A DNA stretch of 64,000 nt from positions 62,001 to 126,000 of the forward strand of contig RDYL01000003.1 in assembly GCA_004293165.1 (NCBI GenBank). Direction: 5' to 3'. A program made the translations under genes and the position numbers. Below the pieces are notes generated by a model that saw nothing but the letters and a program-made list of their open reading frames with translations, ran no database searches and had not been told where the DNA came from. The stretch comes from Flavobacteriia bacterium (GTDB lineage: Bacteria > Bacteroidota > Bacteroidia > Flavobacteriales > Flavobacteriaceae). Shown here in pieces: positions 36,876 to 44,358 of this stretch (positions are counted from its first letter, which is position 1; each line of letters starts with the position of its first letter).

Positions 36876-37898
36876 ATGAGAAAAATAATGTTATTTGGTG
36901 TTGTTTTCACCATGTTTGTTAGCTGTTCATCTGCACAAAAAACCACAAAAAAACAAGCAGACGCCAGTAATTACATAACTACTATTAAAGCTGAAGAACT
37001 AAGCAAGCATCTATATATTGTTGCTGGAGATGAAATGCAAGGTAGAAATACTGGAGAACCTGGACAAAAAAAAGCAGGTGAGTATTTGATTAGCGAATAC
37101 AAAAAAATGGGAATCAGTTTTCCTCCAGGAGCAACTGATTTTTATCAAAAAGTTCCTTCTGAATTCATGAAAAGAGGATTTGCTCCAAAATTGAATGATT
37201 CAGAAAATATTTGGGCATTCATTAAAGGTTCTGAAAAACCAGAAGAAATTTTAGTTATTTCTGCACATTACGACCACGTAGGAATGAAAAATGGTGAAAT
37301 TTATAATGGTGCCGACGATGATGGTTCAGGAACTGTAGCGTTATTAGAAATTGCTCAAGCATTTAAAGAAGCTGAGAAAAAAGGACAAGGACCAAAGCGT
37401 TCTATCTTATTTTTACACGTAACAGGTGAAGAACATGGTTTACATGGTTCTAGATACTATTCAGAAAATCCATTATTTTCATTAGAAAACACTATTGCAG
37501 ATATCAATATTGATATGATTGGACGTAGAGACACACTTCATCCAGCTACTAACAATTATATTTATGTAATTGGTTCTGATAGATTAAGTAGCGAGTTACA
37601 TACTATAAACGAAGAAGTAAATACTAAATTCACAAAATTAGAATTAGACTACAAGTATAACGACCGAAACGACCCTGAAAGAATTTATTTCCGTTCTGAC
37701 CATTATAATTTTGCTAAAAAAGGAATTCCTTCCATTTTCTTTTTTAATGGTATTCATGCAGATTATCACTTACCAAGTGACACTCCTGATAAAATTGAAT
37801 ATGATGCTTTAGCAAAACGTGCCCAACTAGCTTTTGCCCTAGCTTGGGAATTAGCCAATAGAAAAGAAAGAATAAAAGTCGATAAAAACGGGGAATAA
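36876..37898 (+). CDS. M28-family metallopeptidase lipoprotein
   Basis: 340 aa secreted aminopeptidase-type enzyme of the M28 family, usually two zinc ions. The lipobox VSCSS follows a short signal (MRKIMLFGVVFTMF). The metal site is visible as SAHYDHVG (His and Asp), NGADDDGSG (bridging Asp), HVTGEEHGLHGS (Glu, general base), NIDMIGRR (Asp) and a final DYHLPSDT. It probably removes N-terminal residues from peptides in the periplasm or at the surface. Single gene, ended by a terminator at 37921. Confidence 0.9.
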   Translation: MRKIMLFGVVFTMFVSCSSAQKTTKKQADASNYITTIKAEELSKHLYIVAGDEMQGRNTGEPGQKKAGEYLISEYKKMGISFPPGATDFYQKVPSEFMKRGFAPKLNDSENIWAFIKGSEKPEEILVISAHYDHVGMKNGEIYNGADDDGSGTVALLEIAQAFKEAEKKGQGPKRSILFLHVTGEEHGLHGSRYYSENPLFSLENTIADINIDMIGRRDTLHPATNNYIYVIGSDRLSSELHTINEEVNTKFTKLELDYKYNDRNDPERIYFRSDHYNFAKKGIPSIFFFNGIHADYHLPSDTPDKIEYDALAKRAQLAFALAWELANRKERIKVDKNGE

Positions 37899-37920
37899 GT
37901 TCATTATTTTATAAAAACTA

Positions 37921-37944
37921 AAAATACCGCTTCTGCGGTATTTT
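37921..37944. terminator. Bidirectional terminator
   Basis: AAAATACCGC/GCGGTATTTT stem with a TTCT loop and T run, serving the convergent M28 peptidase gene and crtZ. Confidence 0.8.
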
Positions 37945-38388
37945 TTAGTTTTTATAATATTTAAAAGGAACTATTAACATTCCAAAGCATTCGCCGTGTT
38001 CTTTTCCAATATGTTTGTGATGCATTTTATGGGCTCTTCTAACTGCTCTAGCATATTTATTATCTGCATTTCTGAAGATTTTAAAACGTTGGTGTATAAA
38101 AATATCATGGACTAAAAAATAGGCAATTCCATAGGCTAAAATTCCTAAACCTATTGATATTCCTAATTCGAATGAACCAATACTCCACGTATAAAAACAA
38201 GTAATACTAACAATGGCATAAAAAATAAAAAAGGCATCATTTCTTTCAAACCAAGAATCATGATCTTTTTTATGGTGGTCTGCATGTAAACTCCATAAAA
38301 AGCCATGCATTACATACTTATGCGTAAACCAAGCCATAAATTCCATAATAAAAAAGGTGATAAAAAAAACTAAAACGTGAATCCACAT
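37945..38388 (-). CDS. crtZ: Beta-carotene hydroxylase
   Basis: 147 aa integral membrane di-iron hydroxylase that adds the 3 and 3' hydroxyls to beta-carotene to make zeaxanthin. The histidine clusters HKYVMH, HADHH, HDIFIHQRF and HKMHHKH give the family's iron ligands. Short size fits bacterial CrtZ. It is the last gene of the carotenoid operon, 79 bp after crtB. A lycopene cyclase (crtY or crtYcd), needed between phytoene desaturation and hydroxylation, is not in the visible cluster. Confidence 0.9.
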   Translation of the reverse strand: MWIHVLVFFITFFIMEFMAWFTHKYVMHGFLWSLHADHHKKDHDSWFERNDAFFIFYAIVSITCFYTWSIGSFELGISIGLGILAYGIAYFLVHDIFIHQRFKIFRNADNKYARAVRRAHKMHHKHIGKEHGECFGMLIVPFKYYKN

Positions 38389-38467
38389 AATATTTTAAAT
38401 TTTAATAATTAAATTTTATTGAAAGCTATAGAAACGTAATTCAGCATGGCAAAACACCCATCACCGA

Positions 38468-39307
38468 TTAAATAATGTTTAATCTATATTTGACATAACA
38501 TCTTGCTAATAATTGTACTTTTTGATAATCAGAAACTCTTATTCTAGTATTTTTAATTTCAAGAGAAGGGGTTTTTTGAAGTTTTTTCAATAACTTTTTA
38601 TAATATCTATAAGCTGTATACACTCCAAATTTAGCTTCTAACGGAAGATTTTTTATTCCTTCGAATGCCGCTTCAAAATCACTTTCAATATCTGCAATTA
38701 TTTCTTGTTTTGATTTTTCGTCTAAATGATTCAAATCGGTATTAGGAAAATAAGTTCTACTTAAATCTTCAAAATCTGCTTTTAAATCTCTTAGGAAATT
38801 TACTTTTTGAAATGCAGAGCCTAAACGCATCGCTGAATCTTTTAGTTCATTGAATCTTGTTTCGTTTCCATTTACAAAAACTTTCAAACACATTAAACCC
38901 ACTACATCAGCAGAACCATAAATGTATTCTTGATATTCTTCTGTTGTTTTGTATTCGCTTTTGCTTAAATCTAATTTCATACTTTTCATAAAAGCATCAA
39001 TCATCTCTTGTGGAATATTGTATTTATTCACTGTGTGTTGAAATGAATTTAAAATAGGATTTAAACTTATTTTATGTGAAAGAGCATCTTTTAAATCTTC
39101 CTCAAATTTATCAAAAAGAAATGCTTTATCATAATCATGGAACGAATCTACAATTTCGTCTGCAAAACGAACAAAACCATAAATATTATAAATATCTTGT
39201 CTAATACTAGGCGCCAGCATTTTTACGGCACTCGAGAAAGAGGTACTATATGCTTTAGTAACTTTTACACTACAATCGTTAGATATTTTGTCAAATATTG
39301 CCTTCAT
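38468..39307 (-). CDS. crtB: Phytoene synthase
   Basis: 279 aa enzyme of the squalene/phytoene synthase family that condenses two geranylgeranyl diphosphates to phytoene. The two aspartate-rich metal motifs are present: VRFADEIVDS (about residue 50) and LRDLKADFEDLSRTYFP (about residue 175). Carotenoid context (crtI 3 bp upstream) favours CrtB over a squalene synthase. Confidence 0.93.
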   Translation of the reverse strand: MKAIFDKISNDCSVKVTKAYSTSFSSAVKMLAPSIRQDIYNIYGFVRFADEIVDSFHDYDKAFLFDKFEEDLKDALSHKISLNPILNSFQHTVNKYNIPQEMIDAFMKSMKLDLSKSEYKTTEEYQEYIYGSADVVGLMCLKVFVNGNETRFNELKDSAMRLGSAFQKVNFLRDLKADFEDLSRTYFPNTDLNHLDEKSKQEIIADIESDFEAAFEGIKNLPLEAKFGVYTAYRYYKKLLKKLQKTPSLEIKNTRIRVSDYQKVQLLARCYVKYRLNII

Positions 39308-39309
39308 GC

Positions 39310-40770
39310 TTATTGATATTTTTCTATTAAATCTGATACTAATTTTCCTGAGATTAAGGAAGGAGGTACTCCTGGTCCTGGTACAGTTAATTGACCAGTA
39401 AAATATAAGTTTTTTACTTTTTTACTTTTCAATTTAGGTCTTAAAAAAGCGGTTTGCAGTAAGGTATTTGCCATACCATACGCATTCCCTTTGTACGAAT
39501 TATAATCTTTTATAAAATCATTTACACAAAATGATTCTTTAAAGATAATATTATTTTTTACTTTTTGATCAGTTAATTGTTCAAGACGAGTAATTATTTT
39601 TTCAAAATACAATTCACGTAATTCGTTAGTATCTTCCAAACCAGGAGCTAAAGGGATTAAAAAGATACCTGCTTCTTTTCCTTCTGGAGCTGATGAAGCA
39701 TCTGTTTTAGAGGGAAAACTAGCATAAAAAAGCGGATTTTCAGGCCATTTTGGATGGTCATAAATTGCTTCGGCATGCACATCAAAATCCACATCAAAAA
39801 ATAAAGAATGATGTTCTACATTGTCAATTTTTTTGTCAAACCCCACATAAAATAATAGGGAAGAAGGAGCAAATGTTTTATTTTCCCAGTAATTTTCTGA
39901 ATACTGACGATAATTTTTTTCTAATAATGTTTCAGAATGATGATAATCGGCTCCACTTAATACAATATCCGCAGCAACTATTTTATTATTGACTAATATG
40001 CCAGTTGCTTTTCCATTGGTTACATCAATTTTTTCAACGTTAGCATTGGTTTCTATTTTGACACCCAATTCTCTTGCTAATGTTTCCATGGCTAATATTA
40101 CAGAATACATTCCGTTTTTTGGATGCCAAGTGCCTAAGCCAAAATCAGCATAATTCATGAAGTTATAAAATGATGGTGTGTCACTTGGTTTGGCTCCTAA
40201 AAACAAAACGGGAAATTCTAATATTTGAACCAATTTCATGTTTTTGAATCTTTTTCGAACATCTTTTTTAATGTTACTAAAAAATTGATTCACTTTTTTG
40301 GCTGTTTCTAGTGTGATTAATTCTAATGGAGATTCACCTGGACGATAAACTAAATCTTTAATAGCAATGTCATAATTACTTTTGGCTTCTGCCATAAATT
40401 GTTCTAATTGTTTACCACTTCCTTTTTCGATAGATTCAAAAGTGCTAACAATTTCAGATAAATTATCTGCAATCGTTACAAAATCTAAATGCCCAAAATA
40501 CACCTGATAAGCAGGAGATAATTTAATTAATTCATAATAATCAGACGGTTTTTTATTGAAATCAGCAAAGAATCGCTCAAAAACATCTGGCATCCAATAC
40601 CAAGTTGGGCCAATATCAAAAGTAAAGCCTTCTTTTTTAAGTTGACGTGCTCTTCCTCCTATGGTGCTATTTTTCTCATAGATTGTTACATCATTACCTT
40701 GTTTTGCTAAATAGCAAGCCGCAGCCAATGAAGAAAATCCAGAACCGATAATGACAATTTTTTTTTGCAC
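39310..40770 (-). CDS. crtI: Phytoene desaturase
   Basis: 487 aa FAD enzyme of the CrtI type, desaturating phytoene towards lycopene. The FAD-binding fold starts IVIIGSGFSSLAAACYLAKQG, with IGGRARQLKKEGFTFDIGPTWY after it, and the C-terminal NLYFTGQLTVPGPGVPPSL is the family tail. Starting at the upstream ATG (40815) would add 15 residues before the FAD motif and would lie within the promoter; GTG at 40770 (VQKKIVIIG) fits family N-termini and the promoter at 40791-40821. First of the crtI-crtB-crtZ biosynthetic genes, just after the regulator. Confidence 0.93.
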   Translation of the reverse strand: MQKKIVIIGSGFSSLAAACYLAKQGNDVTIYEKNSTIGGRARQLKKEGFTFDIGPTWYWMPDVFERFFADFNKKPSDYYELIKLSPAYQVYFGHLDFVTIADNLSEIVSTFESIEKGSGKQLEQFMAEAKSNYDIAIKDLVYRPGESPLELITLETAKKVNQFFSNIKKDVRKRFKNMKLVQILEFPVLFLGAKPSDTPSFYNFMNYADFGLGTWHPKNGMYSVILAMETLARELGVKIETNANVEKIDVTNGKATGILVNNKIVAADIVLSGADYHHSETLLEKNYRQYSENYWENKTFAPSSLLFYVGFDKKIDNVEHHSLFFDVDFDVHAEAIYDHPKWPENPLFYASFPSKTDASSAPEGKEAGIFLIPLAPGLEDTNELRELYFEKIITRLEQLTDQKVKNNIIFKESFCVNDFIKDYNSYKGNAYGMANTLLQTAFLRPKLKSKKVKNLYFTGQLTVPGPGVPPSLISGKLVSDLIEKYQ

Positions 40771-40780
40771 TTGCTGTTTA

Positions 40781-40821
40781 TTTTGTTTAACAAAAATAAT
40801 AAAAAAGTTAAACAAAACAAA
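40781..40821 (-). promoter_or_regulatory. crtI promoter with overlapping inverted repeat (candidate operator)
   Basis: On the minus strand TTTG (40821-40818), 19 nt, TATTTTTG (40798-40791), a full match to the Bacteroidota promoter. A perfect inverted repeat overlaps it: TTTTGTTTAAC at 40781-40791 and GTTAAACAAAA at 40807-40817, with 15 nt between. A protein bound there would block the polymerase. Related copies lie upstream of the merR gene. Confidence 0.65.
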
Positions 40822-40826
40822 ACTTT

Positions 40827-41726
40827 TTATAAAGTATTTGAAAGTTCTTCTATACTATTAAATATGTGAACGTTATTTGGTATTGTTTTAGATGAAATAA
40901 ACTGTGTCATTCTTCCTAATAAAAGGAGCTCGTGGTTCGTGTTTTCTAATAATTTAGAATACATGTCAGCTAGATATCCGTTTACTTCATCTTGATTAGG
41001 TTCAACAGTTAAATAGCTTACAAAAGTGATTTTTTCAAATGAATTTTTCAAGTCTACTAAACTGTCAGTAGGAATGCTTTCTCCTAGATAAATAGTTTGA
41101 TAACCGTTTAATAGAATTTCGTAGTTTAAATACATTAATCCTAGTTCGTGTATTTCGTTCAACGGAAGAAATAACACAAAAACTTTATCATTTTTAATAG
41201 GTTCTAGTATTTGAACTTTTTCGGTATTAATTAAAAGTTTTTGTTTGATAAGATAGGTGATAAAGTGCTCGTGAGCTGGAGTAATGGTTTCAGTTTGCCA
41301 TAAAAATCCTAATTCTTGCATTAAGGGTACAAAAACAGTGTAAAAGACTTCTCTAAATGATTTCTCGTTAAGTAATTGATTGTAAGTATTAAAAAATAAT
41401 GATTGATCAAAATTCATCATTGCCATTTTAAAAGTACTGATGGCGTGATTTTTTGCACTTTTTTCGGAAATAATATCGTTTGCTAACTTGTTAATTTGTT
41501 CTTGATTAAGCGTGCCAATTTTTGAGATTTTATACCCGTAATTATGAAGCAAGACAATGTTTAATAACTTTTGAAGATTTTTAATATCATAGGAACGAAT
41601 GTTGGTATCCGAGCGCATAGGTTCTAAAACATTATAGCGTTTTTCCCAAATACGAATCGTATGTGCTTTTATGCCAGAAAGATTTTCTAAATCTTTGATA
41701 CTGAAAACATTTTTAACATTGTTCAT
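40827..41726 (-). CDS. MerR-family regulator with B12-binding domain, CarH/LitR-like
   Basis: 299 aa. The N-terminal MerR helix-turn-helix is at 7-75 (FSIKDLENLSGIKAHTIRIWEKRY). Then a four-helix cobalamin-associated region (about 95-165) and a B12-binding Rossmann fold (about 180-299). Trp143, then nine residues, then Glu153-His154 is the W-x9-EH motif of AdoCbl-binding photoreceptors. ExHxxG (Glu191, His193, Gly196) matches the B12 cobalt-ligand motif DxHxxG. It is upstream of crtI in the same direction. CarH represses carotenoid genes in the dark; here the same role is inferred. Confidence 0.85.
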   Translation of the reverse strand: MNNVKNVFSIKDLENLSGIKAHTIRIWEKRYNVLEPMRSDTNIRSYDIKNLQKLLNIVLLHNYGYKISKIGTLNQEQINKLANDIISEKSAKNHAISTFKMAMMNFDQSLFFNTYNQLLNEKSFREVFYTVFVPLMQELGFLWQTETITPAHEHFITYLIKQKLLINTEKVQILEPIKNDKVFVLFLPLNEIHELGLMYLNYEILLNGYQTIYLGESIPTDSLVDLKNSFEKITFVSYLTVEPNQDEVNGYLADMYSKLLENTNHELLLLGRMTQFISSKTIPNNVHIFNSIEELSNTL

Positions 41727-41737
41727 CTTTTACTTTA

Positions 41738-41826
41738 TTTTGTTCAACAAAAGTAACAAAAAAAGTAAACAAAAACATTTTTAGAATGAAAAATGTTTAC
41801 TCAATATTAAAATAAGTTAAACAAAG
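41738..41826 (-). promoter_or_regulatory. Repeated TTTTGTTTAAC-like sites upstream of the MerR gene
   Basis: TTTTGTTCAAC at 41738-41748 (one mismatch to the crtI arm, and itself part of a near-palindrome TTTTGTTCAACAAAA), a GTAAACAAAA at 41765-41774 and GTTAAACAAAG at 41816-41826. A TACTTTTG box (41755-41748) could be the -7. Suggests autoregulation by the same regulator. Confidence 0.5.
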
Positions 41827-41870
41827 ATTGTTTTGGTAGTAAAAGAGGGGAGATTATGTAGTGTTTTTTG

Positions 41871-41953
41871 TGACCATGGAGGGATTTGAACCCTCACGCC
41901 CTTACGAGCACCACCCCCTCAAGATGGCGAGTCTACCGTTTCTCCACATGGCC
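41871..41953 (-). tRNA. tRNA-Leu(GAG)
   Basis: 83-nt cloverleaf on the minus strand. Acceptor GGCCATG pairs with CATGGTC with one G.T pair; D stem GAG/CTC; anticodon stem CCATC/GGTGG with loop TTGAGGG, so the anticodon is GAG; a long variable arm as expected for leucine; T arm GAGGGTTCAAATCCCTC. No encoded CCA. Last gene of the tRNA cluster. Confidence 0.92.
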
Positions 41954-41961
41954 CTAAAAGA

Positions 41962-41986
41962 AAAGACGTTGCATTGCAACGTCTTT
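41962..41986. repeat. REP-like palindrome between tRNA genes
   Basis: 12-bp perfect arms AAAGACGTTGCA/TGCAACGTCTTT around a single T. It shares AGAC, GCATTGC and GTCT at the same positions with the 25-nt palindromes near the RAYT gene. Confidence 0.65.
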
Positions 41987-41995
41987 AGATTATTG

Positions 41996-42068
41996 TGACC
42001 TGGCTGGGGCTCGAACCCAGGACCCCATCATTAAAAGTGATGTGCTCTACCAACTGAGCTACCAAGTC
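41996..42068 (-). tRNA. tRNA-Lys(TTT)
   Basis: 73 nt on the minus strand. Acceptor GACTTGG/CCAGGTC with one T.G pair, anticodon loop CTTTTAA giving TTT, T arm CTGGGTTCGAGCCCCAG. Identical in sequence to the copy at 42099. Confidence 0.95.
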
Positions 42069-42098
42069 GTAGCTTTCAAGAAAATAGTGTTTTTTTTG

Positions 42099-42171
42099 TG
42101 ACCTGGCTGGGGCTCGAACCCAGGACCCCATCATTAAAAGTGATGTGCTCTACCAACTGAGCTACCAAGTC
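42099..42171 (-). tRNA. tRNA-Lys(TTT), second copy
   Basis: Identical over 73 nt to the copy at 41996-42068, 30 bp away, so a tandem duplication. First gene of the leftward tRNA cluster, 25 bp after a TATATTTG box. Confidence 0.95.
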
Positions 42172-42195
42172 ATTTTCTTTTCTTGAATGCGGGTG

Positions 42196-42225
42196 CAAAT
42201 ATATAAACATTTATTTATTTTCCAA
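42196..42225 (-). promoter_or_regulatory. Promoter of the tRNA-Lys-Lys-Leu cluster
   Basis: TATATTTG at 42203-42196 on the minus strand, exact -7 match, 25 bp before the first tRNA-Lys, with TTGG at 42225-42222, 18 nt upstream. Confidence 0.7.
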
Positions 42226-42238
42226 TGGGAATTTATTA

Positions 42239-42246
42239 TAAATTTG
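42239..42246 (+). promoter_or_regulatory. -7 box of the aroK promoter
   Basis: TAAATTTG exact match, 54 bp before the ATG at 42301, divergent from the tRNA promoter 36 bp away. Confidence 0.6.
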
Positions 42247-42300
42247 TCTTTTTTTATAATTAATTTCTTAACCCTTTAATTTATAGAGGATTATTTACAT

Positions 42301-42816
42301 ATGAAAGTAGTGTTGTTAGGTTACATGGGATGTGGTAAGTCGGTAATTGGGGATTTTTTAGCAAAAAAGTTACAAGTATCTTTCTATGATTTGGACAAAG
42401 AAATTGAAAAAGTAACTCAAAGTTCTATCTCCGAATTGTTTCAAAGTAAAGGTGAAATTTATTTTAGAAAAAAGGAAAATGAAGTCTTGAAAACTTTCCT
42501 AAATAAAAAAGAAGACTTTGTTTTGAGTTTAGGAGGCGGTACACCTTGTTATTTTAATAATCATGAATTGTTGCAACAAGATGACTTTTTTTCAATTTAC
42601 TTGAAGGCTTCTACGGATAATTTAGTAAATCGATTGATAAACGAAAAAGACAAACGTCCATTGTTGCACAATCAAGATGAAGTTTCATTGAGAGATTTTA
42701 TCAATAAGCATTTATTCGACCGAAACTTTTATTACCATCAAGCTACTAAAATAATAATTGTAGATAATAAGTCGGTAAAGCAAATTTCAGATGAAATAGA
42801 AACTTTATTAACTTAA
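42301..42816 (+). CDS. aroK: Shikimate kinase
   Basis: 171 aa, P-loop kinase that phosphorylates shikimate at the 3-hydroxyl in the chorismate pathway. Walker A is GYMGCGKSVIG (about residue 8), DLDKEIE near 31 contains the shikimate-binding aspartate, FRKKENEVL (Arg, about 56), and LGGGTP (about 78) is the substrate-binding glycine loop; LID arginine lies in KDKRPLL. Its last 9 bases overlap the end of the convergent phosphoribosyltransferase gene. Confidence 0.94.
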   Translation: MKVVLLGYMGCGKSVIGDFLAKKLQVSFYDLDKEIEKVTQSSISELFQSKGEIYFRKKENEVLKTFLNKKEDFVLSLGGGTPCYFNNHELLQQDDFFSIYLKASTDNLVNRLINEKDKRPLLHNQDEVSLRDFINKHLFDRNFYYHQATKIIIVDNKSVKQISDEIETLLT

Positions 42817-43302
42817 ATAAGCGTACGAATTATTTTCTTCAAAAACTACTTGAATATGTTCTTGTAGCGAAGTTGAAAGCGAAATCCCTTTAAAATCAGC
42901 TTTTACAGGATATTTTTTATGGTTTCTGTCTACTAAAACGGCTGTTTTAAATTTACTTAACGGAACTTCTAAAAAGTGTTTAACACCATAGATTAAAGTA
43001 GTTCCAGAGTTTAACACGTCATCAATTAAAACTAACGATTTATTTTGGTAATCTTCTGTTGGTATTGATGTGGTAATATTGTCTTGTGGGTTTTGTTTAT
43101 TGATTTTAACTTCACAAAGTGTAATTTTTAAATCAGAAATCAAAGCTAATTCAGTGGCTATTTTTTGAGCGAAAATATATCCATTATTCGCAATTCCTGC
43201 TAATATTACCTCCTCATCATTAACAAAAGTTTCAAAAATTTGGTAAGCAATTCGTTTAGTTTTGTGTGCGATTTCTTTGTGAGTTAGTATAATATTTTCC
43301 AT
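42808..43302 (-). CDS. Phosphoribosyltransferase family protein (PyrR-like)
   Basis: 164 aa type I PRTase. The PRPP-binding loop VLIDDVLNSGTTLIYG is clear at about 91-106, and an N-terminal AGIANNGYIFAQKIA is like the PyrR/HPRT core. A start MENIILTHKEIAHKTKRIAYQI resembles PyrR. A uracil PRTase/pyr regulator role is possible, but no pyr genes or attenuator lie nearby, so a purine- or pyrimidine-salvage role is a neutral call. Followed upstream by a methyltransferase and S4 gene on the same strand. Confidence 0.83.
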   Translation of the reverse strand: MENIILTHKEIAHKTKRIAYQIFETFVNDEEVILAGIANNGYIFAQKIATELALISDLKITLCEVKINKQNPQDNITTSIPTEDYQNKSLVLIDDVLNSGTTLIYGVKHFLEVPLSKFKTAVLVDRNHKKYPVKADFKGISLSTSLQEHIQVVFEENNSYAYLS

Positions 43303-43311
43303 GTGTTGTTG

Positions 43312-43878
43312 TTATTTGACTTCAAAGATAAAAAAGAGTTCTTTATTTTCTCGTGGCTTTATTGAATTATATGCGATTTCTAATGTTTTTAAATAAAATG
43401 AATTTGAAAACAGGTTTGTATATTCTGTTTTTGAACCTCCAAATGGTGGACCTTCATTAGTTAAAGGGAAATCAAATAATAAGCCGGCTAATTTTCCTTT
43501 AGGATTTAATAAAGAAGCCATTTTTTTAGCATATTGAGGACGCATTTCGGGAGGTAAGGCGCAAAAAAATGTTTGTTCAATAATTAAATCGTACGATGTA
43601 GTTAAAGAAAAAAAATCAGTATTTATAAGATTTGAGGTGTGCTCAGGTTTTCTTTTTTTGATGTTTTCTAATGGAGTTTTAGCGATATCAACAACAAAAA
43701 CATTATGAAATCCTTTTTCTATTAAGTAGTCAAATTCGTATCCATTTCCAGCACCTGGAATTAAAATTTTAAGATTTTTATCGGTCAACTTATTAATGTA
43801 TTCTTTTAGTGGAGTGGTAATTGTTCCAGCATCCCATCCAGTTTCTCCTTTTAAATAACGTTCTTCCCAGTAATTCAT
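43312..43878 (-). CDS. SAM-dependent methyltransferase (TPMT-like)
   Basis: 188 aa class I methyltransferase. It starts MNYWEERYLKGETGWDAG, as in thiopurine methyltransferase-like proteins, and motif I is LIPGAGNGYEFDYLIEKG (about residue 40). EQTFFCALPPEMR near 105 and the PFGGSKTEY segment are family features. Substrate unknown; related bacterial proteins methylate thiols, selenium or tellurium compounds. It stops 10 bp before the PRTase start and starts 1 bp after the S4 gene stop. Confidence 0.82.
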   Translation of the reverse strand: MNYWEERYLKGETGWDAGTITTPLKEYINKLTDKNLKILIPGAGNGYEFDYLIEKGFHNVFVVDIAKTPLENIKKRKPEHTSNLINTDFFSLTTSYDLIIEQTFFCALPPEMRPQYAKKMASLLNPKGKLAGLLFDFPLTNEGPPFGGSKTEYTNLFSNSFYLKTLEIAYNSIKPRENKELFFIFEVK

Positions 43879-44277
43879 TTATTCTGTTTTATTACTATCT
43901 TCTGCATCGTCTGAATCCCATAAATAATCATCAATATCTCTTCGCTCTTTTTTAGTGGGGCGACCTGTACCGTTTGCACGATAATGTTCTTTCGATAATT
44001 TTAATAATTCTAAATGTTCAAATGCTTCCGCAGGAGTTTCGTCTTTTCTGTACATGTCCACCAATTTAGCACCTAAACGATTTTGAGGGATGTCAATGAT
44101 GGTTAATTTATAATTAATTTGGTCTTTACGAAGTGTAATTTTGTCGGTAGGATAGACTTCTCTTGAAGCTTTTGCAACCTGACCATTCACTGTTATATGC
44201 CCTTTTTTTACCGCTTCAGTTGCTATACTTCGGGTTTTGTAATAACGTAAACACCATAAAAGTTTATCTATACGCAT
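43879..44277 (-). CDS. S4-domain RNA-binding protein (Hsp15-like)
   Basis: 132 aa. The S4 domain occupies the N-terminal 60 residues (MRIDKLLWCLRYYKTRS, VKKGHITVNGQVAKASREV), and the C-terminus is a charged tail. Hsp15 (HslR) binds stalled 50S subunits bearing a nascent chain to free them. Starting at M5 of the open frame (44277) matches family N-termini. It leads a leftward run with the methyltransferase and PRTase genes. Confidence 0.85.
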   Translation of the reverse strand: MRIDKLLWCLRYYKTRSIATEAVKKGHITVNGQVAKASREVYPTDKITLRKDQINYKLTIIDIPQNRLGAKLVDMYRKDETPAEAFEHLELLKLSKEHYRANGTGRPTKKERRDIDDYLWDSDDAEDSNKTE

Positions 44278-44358
44278 AATATAAATCAAAAAACCATGTT
44301 AATATTTCTGCAAAAATAAATGAAAATTGTATCTTGCGCTCACAAAAAAAGCATAATA

